A program made the translations under genes and the position numbers. 64,000 bases of DNA. Origin: Faecalicatena_A orotica. GTDB taxonomy: Bacteria > Bacillota > Clostridia > Lachnospirales > Lachnospiraceae. Within the stretch, counting starts at the first letter, position 1; each line of letters opens with the position of its first letter. The stretch is from NCBI RefSeq assembly GCF_040545875.1, contig NZ_JBEPMR010000003.1. One strand, 5' to 3'. Positions 8,973 to 16,015 of this stretch are shown piece by piece. A model generated the notes under the pieces. That model searched no databases and was not told the origin of the DNA. It saw nothing but the letters and a program-made list of their open reading frames with translations.

Positions 8973-9623
8973 CTATGCGATACTTAATAATCTTTTTGCC
9001 AGTTTTACAGCCTCAACCGCATTCTGGGAGTATCCGTCAGCACCTATTTTATCTGCATATTTCTGGGAAATCGGACCTCCTCCGATCATCACTTTTACTT
9101 TGTCACGAAGCTGTTCCTCCTCCAAGAGGTGGATCACGGTCTCCATTCCACCCATAGTAGTCGTCATCAGCGTGGACATGCATATAAGTTCTGCATTCTG
9201 CTCTCTGGCGGTATCCACAAATTTCTGCAGCGGTACATCTCTCCCGAGGTCTATCATGTCAAAGCCTGCCGTTTCCATCATGATTTTGACAAGATTCTTG
9301 CCGATGTCATGTGTATCACCTTCCACAACGCCAATGACACCTTTCTTCTTAGCCTCGCCCTCTTCCGGCAGATGAGGTCTTAAGACATCAAGCCCTGCAT
9401 ACATTGCATCAGAACAGAGAAGTACATCTGTCACAAAATATTCTTCATCCTCGTAAAGCTGGCTTGCTTTGTTCATACCCTCCACGAGCCCATGCATGAT
9501 CCCGTCAAATGCCGGATATCCCGCTTCAAGATATTCCCGGGCAGTTTCTTCTGCCTCCTCTTCCTCCATTTCAACAACACACTCTGCCAGTTTTGCTAAT
9601 AATTCTTCTTTTGATTTTGCCAT
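8973..9623 (-). CDS. Corrinoid (cobalamin-binding) methyl carrier protein, MtaC/MtbC type
   Basis: A 216-residue protein with a helical cap domain (about 1-90) followed by a Rossmann-like B12-binding domain. The base-off/His-on signature DxHxxG is present (GDTHDIGKN, His105 as lower cobalt ligand), as is the downstream GGG segment (VMIGGGPIS). This is the methyl shuttle between the URO-D enzymes around it. Length and domain order match MtaC, MtbC and similar methyltransferase corrinoid proteins; there are no substrate or activation domains as in MetH. A GGCGGAGG ribosome site supports the start. Confidence 0.93.
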   Translation of the reverse strand: MAKSKEELLAKLAECVVEMEEEEAEETAREYLEAGYPAFDGIMHGLVEGMNKASQLYEDEEYFVTDVLLCSDAMYAGLDVLRPHLPEEGEAKKKGVIGVVEGDTHDIGKNLVKIMMETAGFDMIDLGRDVPLQKFVDTAREQNAELICMSTLMTTTMGGMETVIHLLEEEQLRDKVKVMIGGGPISQKYADKIGADGYSQNAVEAVKLAKRLLSIA

Positions 9624-9641
9624 CTTCTTTTCCTCCGCCTT

Positions 9642-10511
9642 TTATAAGAGTTTTACCTCTTTTATTTTTCCATTTTCCAATGTATAATGGACATTTTTAA
9701 TACACATCTGACCCACAAGATCCACTTTCCCGATGACCTCTGCACAGGCCTTCCCGTATTCCATAGGACCCGTCAGTGAAACATCTGACAATACTGCTTT
9801 TCCTGTTCCAAGCAGGGCGAAAGTCGTCTTCGGACAGAGCAGAAGAAGTGTTTCTTTCCCCAGTTCCGCCCTCGCTTTCTTTAGAAATTCATATGTAAAA
9901 TCCTCCACGACCTGACCGGCCATCTTCGGTCCAAGGATGTTTACCCCTCCTGATGAATCCGCATAACTTATCATATCTGCCCCATAATCTTGTGCTTCCT
10001 TCATAAACTTTAAGATTTCATTACCAAGTTTCCAGAAGACTTCCTTCATCAGCTCCGGTTTTTTCCGCATTCCTTTGAAGACATATCTGGCATCAATCAA
10101 TACATTCAGTATCGTAAAAGGCCCTGACACCTGAAGCACAACGTGTTCTCCCTGCTCCCTAAGAGCCTTACAGACAAGAAGAACCTCATGGATTCTCCCC
10201 TGTGAAAAATCAATTTCCGGAAGCTTAAGCAATTCCTCCGGCGAATTGCAGATGTATTCCTTCGCCCTCGGCCCTGTCTTGTCATTACCGTAATTGATGA
10301 TTCCCCCCAACGCTTCTGCCTCTACGGTATGGCAGAAAGGAAGCTCACAAAAAGATGCCCCGTCATGCTCTTTCAGAGCTTTAGACAAACGGGACATCGT
10401 CTCCTGGTGCATGTAAGCGTCAGGGAATTCCAAGCCCAGCCCCCCGGTAACTTCTGAACTAATACCTGCTGAATTATCATATGTACATTCAAAATCCTTG
10501 ATTTCGCCCAT
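9642..10511 (-). CDS. Short URO-D-fold protein with altered zinc motif
   Basis: A 289-residue member of the URO-D superfamily, about 50-80 residues shorter than its neighbours. The family core is visible (FCHTVEAEALGG, VSGPFTILN, YADSSGGVNILGP, EYGKACAEVIGKVDLVG). At the zinc-motif position the usual HxC is replaced by Leu224-x-Cys226 (LLLCPK), and the protein ends near Cys270 without the usual C-terminal Cys region. It may be a methyl-donor-specific enzyme that does not need thiolate activation, a partner subunit, or a corrinoid-handling protein. It sits between the CobW-like GTPase (3-bp gap) and the corrinoid protein (18-bp gap). Confidence 0.75.
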   Translation of the reverse strand: MGEIKDFECTYDNSAGISSEVTGGLGLEFPDAYMHQETMSRLSKALKEHDGASFCELPFCHTVEAEALGGIINYGNDKTGPRAKEYICNSPEELLKLPEIDFSQGRIHEVLLVCKALREQGEHVVLQVSGPFTILNVLIDARYVFKGMRKKPELMKEVFWKLGNEILKFMKEAQDYGADMISYADSSGGVNILGPKMAGQVVEDFTYEFLKKARAELGKETLLLLCPKTTFALLGTGKAVLSDVSLTGPMEYGKACAEVIGKVDLVGQMCIKNVHYTLENGKIKEVKLL

Positions 10512-10514
10512 TTC

Positions 10515-11504
10515 TTATTCCTCCCTTGTCATTTTTCTTTTACACCCGTCAGCCGATGCAGGATATTTGATATCTCTGTTTTTAAACAGAACACGCAGCG
10601 CCCTTTTATTCAGCCCGCATCCAATGATGATGATCCTATTCTTTTGTGGATGCCCGGTGCCTTTCCAGCTGTATGGCTCATACCCGCTGGCTGACGGTGT
10701 ATAATCAAAATGAACCTGCCTGCCATCCTTCAGGCTGACGATTCCCTTGGCCCTCAGCACCTTTCCGTATCCTTCTTTTTTTACTTCCTTCAAAATCCCC
10801 TCAAGTTCTTCTTCCGTCATATCCTCAGAGTTTTTAATTGCTACGCTGGTAAAAACCCGGTCTGCCGGCAGGACGTCTGCAGCGATTTCATTTGGACTGT
10901 CCCCATAATCTTCTGTCATGCGGATAAGTTCTTCAAGCGCCTCATCCTCCATCTTCCGGAAGTCCCCTTCATACAGAATTGCATGCGGATTAAATTCTTT
11001 CAGGCACTCCGTCTGGGTTCTTTTTTCTTCCGCTGTCAGTTCATGCACATGACTGAGGAAGATCAGTCTTGCATGCCGGATCTGATCCAAATAAAACGCT
11101 CCGAAACAATCTGCATATTCGTCCAAAGTAGTAATATCTACTATCGTAATCAGTTTTGTAACTTTAAGGCTGACACCGTCTTTCTCCCCTGCCTTGTTAC
11201 AGGCTTTTATAATATCTGAAAGCCTGCCTGCACCGGACGGTTCAATGATAATCCGGTCCGGATGAAACGTCTCTGCAATCTCCCCGATCGCGCTTCTGAA
11301 GTCAAGTGCAAGGCTGCAGCAGATACATCCGGCGTAAATCTCACGAACAGGGATGCCTTCATGCCTGATCAACTCCCCGTCCAGCCCGGTCTCCCCGAAT
11401 TCATTCTCAATAACTACGGTACGCCCCCCGAGAAGAGGGATGTACTTGTTCAGGAAGGTCGTTTTTCCTGCTCCTAAAAATCCTGAAATAATCTGTATTT
11501 CCAT
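10515..11504 (-). CDS. CobW/P47K-family GTPase (metallochaperone-like)
   Basis: A 329-residue G3E GTPase. The P-loop is at residues 8-16 (GFLGAGKTT), the family metal motif CxCC at Cys60-Cys62-Cys63 (GCICC), Walker B-like IIIEPSG follows, and a CobW C-terminal domain spans roughly 225-325. Relatives deliver zinc or cobalt-related cofactors to client enzymes. As first gene of an operon with at least three zinc-thiolate methyltransferases and a corrinoid protein, it plausibly loads zinc or aids corrinoid insertion. Its start lies 61 bp downstream of the riboswitch terminator, with GGAGA before the ATG. Confidence 0.85.
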   Translation of the reverse strand: MEIQIISGFLGAGKTTFLNKYIPLLGGRTVVIENEFGETGLDGELIRHEGIPVREIYAGCICCSLALDFRSAIGEIAETFHPDRIIIEPSGAGRLSDIIKACNKAGEKDGVSLKVTKLITIVDITTLDEYADCFGAFYLDQIRHARLIFLSHVHELTAEEKRTQTECLKEFNPHAILYEGDFRKMEDEALEELIRMTEDYGDSPNEIAADVLPADRVFTSVAIKNSEDMTEEELEGILKEVKKEGYGKVLRAKGIVSLKDGRQVHFDYTPSASGYEPYSWKGTGHPQKNRIIIIGCGLNKRALRVLFKNRDIKYPASADGCKRKMTREE

Positions 11505-11564
11505 TTAAATCTCCATTCTTCCCAAATAGTCCGGTAGCCTTTCTGCAAAGAATAAAAAAGGTGC

Positions 11565-11593
11565 AAAAAAAGACAGCGTAATCGCTGTCTTTT
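11565..11593 (-). terminator. Intrinsic terminator of the cobalamin riboswitch
   Basis: On the minus strand AAAAGACAGCG-ATTA-CGCTGTC is followed by seven T residues. It lies between the aptamer and the CobW-like gene, the arrangement expected of a transcription-terminating OFF switch. Confidence 0.9.
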
Positions 11594-11613
11594 CCCCACC
11601 GAAAAAATCCCAT

Positions 11614-11779
11614 TCATATATAGCAGGTCTCCTGACTCGATTTCTTCCTCCTGTCCCGCCTTCCCCAGCTATAGCATTACAGGTGGCCTGAGGGACAGTC
11701 GTCCATCACACAGTAGAGCGGGCTGTTCTGGATTTTCACCAGATTCCCTTTTCAGTGCTTACGCATCACTATATACGTT
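11614..11779 (-). promoter_or_regulatory. Cobalamin (B12) riboswitch
   Basis: Read on the minus strand, the region shows the conserved cobalamin aptamer blocks in order: GGTGAAAATCC-type segment, CAGCCCGCTCTACTGT, the GCC..CTG core region, GGGGAAGGCGGG and the 3' box AGTCAGGAGACCTGC. The outer P1 arms (TATATAG / CTATATA) close the domain. The linked terminator implies that ligand binding stops transcription of the downstream ten-gene operon. This is unusual because the operon's own products need a corrinoid. Confidence 0.93.
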
Positions 11780-11881
11780 ACTGTACATAGTGTATCATAA
11801 ACAAAATCAGCCGCCTAATTGGTATTTATAATATGAATATAGATATTTTTAATATGATGTTCACAAATCTGTATTTTCCTT

Positions 11882-13513
11882 TTATTCCTTTCCATCTTCT
11901 ATTACTTCTATTTTACAAGAATGCTTTTTCCCTTCTTTGTCATAGCTGATTCCTACAGCCAGAATCCTTCCCGTATACCTTTGGGGCTCCCCTATTTTCC
12001 CCCTAAAGCGCAAGGCATATTTCCTGTCTTTAATCTGCTGTATAGCAGCTTCCGGCGTGGCTCCAACTTTCAGCTCCAATATAATACAGTCAGCGTTTTT
12101 GTCAGTTTCTGGATAAAAAATGAAGTCGGCATATCCTATGCCAGCCTTATCCTCCCGTTCTATCCGATAGTTGTCCCGGGCAGCAAGATAAACAAGGTTT
12201 ACAACTGCTGTCAGTTCCGCTTCACTGTTATAGCTAAGAAGAGGAACCTCTGTATCATGTGCAAGTTCCAGAATCTCCACCATTGTTTCTGTATCACCTG
12301 TAAGTGTTGCCTGAAGCATACGTCTTGACTCTTTTGCCAATCGGTATATATATCCCAGGGACGGCTCTTTCTGAAGCATTATTGTAAACTTATCAAGCAA
12401 CTCCCGATTTGGAATAGAAACTTTTCCGTTCTCATAGGTCAGGAAACCATATACGACCATTGCAGAAAAAATTTCTTCCCTTGTCTGAAGATTCATAGCT
12501 GTTGCCGCATATTCCCAAACCTTTACCGGAACAGCTATTCCTGCAATCATTAGTGCCAAATCATCACGAACTGCAGCAACATTGTGTTCAATATAATAAA
12601 ATATTTCATCGTATGGCCCGGAACTGGTCCAGTAATTTCCAAAGTTATTATTTTTTAAAGAAGTAACCACAGAACGCGGATTATATATCCGTCTGCCGGA
12701 TTTTGTGTGATATCCGTCATACCAACTTTTCATTCCTTCCCTAGTCAGGTGCTTAGGCTTTATCGCAGAATTCTCGTATCGCTCAAACAGCATGTCCGTT
12801 TCTTCCTCTGTAAATCCGAAATATTGCGAGTATTTTTCTTCGGAAGCCATCGTATACTCTACAAACATATTTAACTCCGAACCGCTGGAATACTTTGCAA
12901 TAGGCAAAATTCCAGTTATATATGCCAAAAGCACATATGGGCGGTCTTTCAGGAGATTCCGCAAAAACAGAAGATAATTTTTCTTATCCTCTTCTGATGC
13001 AAAGGACTGATGGAAAATGAAATCCCATTCATCCAGCACGAAAATAAACCGTGCCGTGTCATCTGCTGCCAGAATATTCAGCAGGGCTGAGGCAACAGAT
13101 GTTTCCCCCTTCATATTAACATCAGGATAAGCCGCCTTAAGGTCTGCAAGCAGCTGTTTCTCAATCCGTCCGATGTAATCGTCATAAGAATGGCAGGGCT
13201 GCATTAAATCGTTAAATGGAATATGGATGACAGGGTATTGATTCTGATATCTTCTATAACTTTCATCCTTCGCAATTTTAAGGGAATTAAATATATCCGA
13301 TGAATCGTTCATCTTATTAAAAAATGTATCAATCATATTTGCCATCACTGTTTTCCCAAATCGGCGCGGCCGGGTAATGCAGATATACTCTCCTCCATTA
13401 TCCACCAACGGGAACAATTCGCTTAACATTAACGATTTATCTACGAAATATGGCCTCTTTGTTTCATTTTGAAATAAGATATACGCAGTCTTACTGTCAA
13501 GATACATACCCAT
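11882..13513 (-). CDS. AAA-ATPase-like / PD-(D/E)XK nuclease-like protein
   Basis: A 543-residue protein of the AAA-ATPase_like plus PDDEXK_9 architecture that is common and often multi-copy in clostridia and Bacteroidetes. The nucleotide site is the family's atypical P-loop RPRRFGKT (residues 48-55), with Walker B FVLDEWDFIF near 156-165. The C-terminal quarter carries the nuclease-like core (GYADFIFYPE followed by CIILELKVG). Its cellular role is unknown; a mobile or defence-related role has been suggested for the family. The start at 13513 has GGGGG upstream. It is a single gene with no obvious operon partner. Confidence 0.85.
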   Translation of the reverse strand: MGMYLDSKTAYILFQNETKRPYFVDKSLMLSELFPLVDNGGEYICITRPRRFGKTVMANMIDTFFNKMNDSSDIFNSLKIAKDESYRRYQNQYPVIHIPFNDLMQPCHSYDDYIGRIEKQLLADLKAAYPDVNMKGETSVASALLNILAADDTARFIFVLDEWDFIFHQSFASEEDKKNYLLFLRNLLKDRPYVLLAYITGILPIAKYSSGSELNMFVEYTMASEEKYSQYFGFTEEETDMLFERYENSAIKPKHLTREGMKSWYDGYHTKSGRRIYNPRSVVTSLKNNNFGNYWTSSGPYDEIFYYIEHNVAAVRDDLALMIAGIAVPVKVWEYAATAMNLQTREEIFSAMVVYGFLTYENGKVSIPNRELLDKFTIMLQKEPSLGYIYRLAKESRRMLQATLTGDTETMVEILELAHDTEVPLLSYNSEAELTAVVNLVYLAARDNYRIEREDKAGIGYADFIFYPETDKNADCIILELKVGATPEAAIQQIKDRKYALRFRGKIGEPQRYTGRILAVGISYDKEGKKHSCKIEVIEDGKE

Positions 13514-13564
13514 CGTTCAACCCCCTAATATCAATGCAAACCTTTTGCAACTCAATGTCTCTTG

Positions 13565-13741
13565 CTATATTATATCAGATATATTTTCTGAATCATACCT
13601 CGACTTTTCGACATCCATCATCTCCAGTAATATCGTTTTTCCAGTTGCGCTGTCTCCTCGTATGATAGTGATATTTCTTTGTATCGTCAACTCGTAAGCG
13701 ACTCTGTTATCCCTGAGCTTAATTACATGCTTCCCTCTCAT
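13565..13741 (-). pseudogene. Truncated P-loop ATP-binding protein
   Basis: Fifty-eight codons beginning with ATG immediately after the DUF4869-like stop. They include a beta-strand and Walker A (TIIRGDSATGKT, about residues 24-35), then stop a few residues after the first helix. The intact partners of DUF4869 genes are full-length ATP-binding proteins, so this appears to be the 5' stump of such a gene. No continuation is visible before the AAA-like gene at 13513. It may not be functional. Confidence 0.65.
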
Positions 13742-14183
13742 TTACTCACTCTCCAAATCAAAAACAGCATCTAACAATTCTCTCATATTATAACTATGGC
13801 GATTATCATTTAACATAACAGCTTCAAAATCATCTTCACCAAAATCCATATTATGCTGGAGACATATTGTTAAATCCTGCTTTTCTGCGATTTTCAAAAT
13901 CCATTTTGCACAATTATCCCCGCAATTAGTGGCATTAAAAATATGCTTTTTATCTTTGTACATCAAAATCAAAGTCTTTGTCCCGCCAGACAGGTCCTTT
14001 GGTCCGATAGGGCCCCAAACAGGACATTCAATCAAACGCGGTCCGATGACTTTTGATCTGTCTACATCAGATATTATACTTTTCACAAAATCATCATTGA
14101 GCCATTCATCCTCATAAGTATTATTAAAATATACATCGCTCCGGTTAATAACATCTTCTTTATCACCATAATATATATAACAT
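13742..14183 (-). pseudogene. DUF4869-like gene with a 2-bp frameshift after the start
   Basis: The frame open from 14086 (GTG) encodes 114 residues with the recognisable core VIGPRLIECPVWGPIGP, SGGTKTLILMYKD and NCGDNCAKWIL. Homologous sequence continues upstream in frame (YYGDKEDVINRSDVYFNN and so on) to codon 4. The only well-placed ATG (14183, with GGAAAGGA upstream) is out of frame and meets TGA after six codons. Restoring one TA unit in the run at 14170-14179 would join the ATG to the frame. It is either a pseudogene, a sequencing slip or a slippage switch. The family name is recalled, not searched. Confidence 0.6.
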
Positions 14184-14234
14184 GCTTAAATTCCTTTCCT
14201 GCCACCCATATTGCGAAATTTATAAACTGTGTTT

Positions 14235-14263
14235 ATTATAAACATATTTATCACCATAATCAA
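14235..14263 (-). promoter_or_regulatory. Sigma-A promoter for the DUF4869-like pair
   Basis: On the minus strand TTGATT, 17 bases, TATAAT. It lies 52 bases upstream of the ATG at 14183 and just beyond the hairpin element. Confidence 0.6.
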
Positions 14264-14303
14264 TAGATATAGTTCTACAGGATTCCCCTCCTGATGCGCA
14301 CTA

Positions 14304-14500
14304 GTTACTGTTCACGCCCTGCGGGCGCGCACAGTAACGGCATCTGCCCATTAAAAGTCGCCTGCGGCGAGGGGTGCTATGCGCCAGTGGCGCATGTTCA
14401 GCACGGACCGCAGCGGAGCGTAGACCAGATGCCCCGAAATCATCACTTTATTGGCCCCGATGCCGTGCAGCTAGGTGCACGGCACGGTGTGAACAGTAAC
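14304..14500. mobile_element. Hairpin-rich MITE-like element, copy 1 (197 bp)
   Basis: The element is bounded by 12-bp inverted ends GTTACTGTTCAC / GTGAACAGTAAC and by identical 8-bp duplications GCGCACTA (14296-14303 and 14501-14508). Internally it is a chain of hairpins, including a second GTTACTG...CAGTAAC stem at the left end and GTGCA/TGCAC near the right. It matches copy 2 (63171-63316) almost throughout but carries an extra block of about 51 bp with further hairpins. It encodes no protein. Its right part supplies the last codons and stop of the GH43 gene. Confidence 0.85.
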
Positions 14501-16004
14501 GCGCACTATACTTAAATTCCTCAAACCACCCGCAGCACCCCTTCTCCGCGAACAGTCCCACATAGCACCCTGTAAAGGTCATCGGCATACACTCTGTGGA
14601 CATCAGCTGTGTTCGTCCTGTTCCAGCCAGCGAAAGGCTTCTTTCATCACTCCCGGCAAAAAAGCGGTATTCCAGCTTATCGGACTCCACCCTGAGAAAA
14701 ATACTCCCATGCCCGCTTAAATACAACGGTTCACTTTCTGTCTGCATATCTCCCACTCTTTTCCTGAGTATGACACACCTATTCCCGTTTCTTTTTGTAA
14801 CTGCGAGATCATAATGGTGCTCGTTTGTATGAAAAATAGTGAGACCTGCATTCTCATATTCACTCTGTGGGTTACAGTCAACCCATACTTCAGCCCTCAT
14901 ACAGAAATGCTGCTGCCGCCTTCCTACGAATGTGGGGGATGCAGTGTCACTGAGAACAGCCTCCCCTCCGATAAGTTTGAGACACCCTGGCCTTTCCGTA
15001 AAACTATACATACTCATATCCGGGTTTCTCAGGTAGTTCCACGCTTTCGGAAGACCTGACGGATGAAAAGTATCGTCATCCTCTTTTACTTTATAATCCT
15101 TTGCCGGAAGTGACATCACTTCCATCTCTTTCGAAATCCTGCGTCCCTGATTGACCACTGGCCAGCCTTCTTCGTTCCATGTCACCGGGGCCAGCATGGT
15201 TTCTCTTCCCAAATGGTGGAGCATATACTGGCTTGTTCTAATCCCGTGAAAGACCATCCAGTATTCTCCGTCTGCAGTATCTGTTATGTCGCCATGCCCG
15301 ACCGCCTGAAAGTGATGGAGCATTGTATCGCGGTGGGTCAGGATCGGATTGTCTGGACAGCTTTCGAACGGGCCCCACGGTGAAGCCGCCCTTGCGATGG
15401 TCACCATATGCCCATATTCGGTTCCCCCTTCGGCGTCCAGCAGGTAATACCACCCATCTTTCCGGAACATATGCGGCCCCTCCGGATATTTACCGCCGCT
15501 GCCCTCCCATATGATTTTTGTCCCTGTAAGCATCCTGCCGGTCCGGATATCAATCTGGCATTGTCCGATCGCCTGACCATCAGGGAGGTCATAGGTACTG
15601 GACAAATATACACATCCATCAGTATCAAAAAACAACGACGGGTCGATTCCACCCTGACCAACCCAGACTGGATCGGACCACTCCCCTTCAATGTCATCCG
15701 TCCATACGAAGAAGTTCCCGCCATAACTGTAGTTCGTTGCTGAAACATAAAACCTCCCATTATGAAGCCGGATTGTGGGTGCCCATATCCCGCCCGACGC
15801 TGGACAATTTTCCAGCATTGCCTGTGATTTTCTTGTCAGTACGTGCCCGATCTGCTCCCAGTGTACAAGGTCACGACTGTGGAACAGGGGGATTCCCGGG
15901 AAAAACTCAAAAGAACTGTTTACAAGATAATAATCTTCACCGCTCCTGCATACGCTCGGATCGGGGTAAAATCCCGGAATCACCGGGTTTTGATAATGAA
16001 CCAT
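14448..16004 (-). CDS. Glycoside hydrolase family 43 (beta-xylosidase/alpha-arabinofuranosidase type)
   Basis: A 518-residue GH43 enzyme with the five-bladed propeller motifs NPVIPGFYPDPSVC (catalytic base Asp), GGIDPSLFFD and EGPHMF (acid Glu), followed by a beta-sandwich domain from about residue 330, as in XynB-type enzymes. There is no signal peptide, so it acts in the cytoplasm on imported oligosaccharides. The start at 16004 follows GGAGG. The last 18 or so residues (ARYCSHRAVHLAARHRGQ) are encoded by the inserted hairpin element, so the native tail is lost, though the domains appear complete. It is the last gene of the GH95-GH127-GH43 operon. Confidence 0.88.
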   Translation of the reverse strand: MVHYQNPVIPGFYPDPSVCRSGEDYYLVNSSFEFFPGIPLFHSRDLVHWEQIGHVLTRKSQAMLENCPASGGIWAPTIRLHNGRFYVSATNYSYGGNFFVWTDDIEGEWSDPVWVGQGGIDPSLFFDTDGCVYLSSTYDLPDGQAIGQCQIDIRTGRMLTGTKIIWEGSGGKYPEGPHMFRKDGWYYLLDAEGGTEYGHMVTIARAASPWGPFESCPDNPILTHRDTMLHHFQAVGHGDITDTADGEYWMVFHGIRTSQYMLHHLGRETMLAPVTWNEEGWPVVNQGRRISKEMEVMSLPAKDYKVKEDDDTFHPSGLPKAWNYLRNPDMSMYSFTERPGCLKLIGGEAVLSDTASPTFVGRRQQHFCMRAEVWVDCNPQSEYENAGLTIFHTNEHHYDLAVTKRNGNRCVILRKRVGDMQTESEPLYLSGHGSIFLRVESDKLEYRFFAGSDERSLSLAGTGRTQLMSTECMPMTFTGCYVGLFAEKGCCGWFEEFKYSARYCSHRAVHLAARHRGQ

Positions 16005-16015
16005 ATCTATCCTCC

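Noticed and set aside
14480..14500. Right end of element copy 1 as a GH43 terminator
   Set aside because: It is an inverted end of a duplicated-target element and has no T-run.
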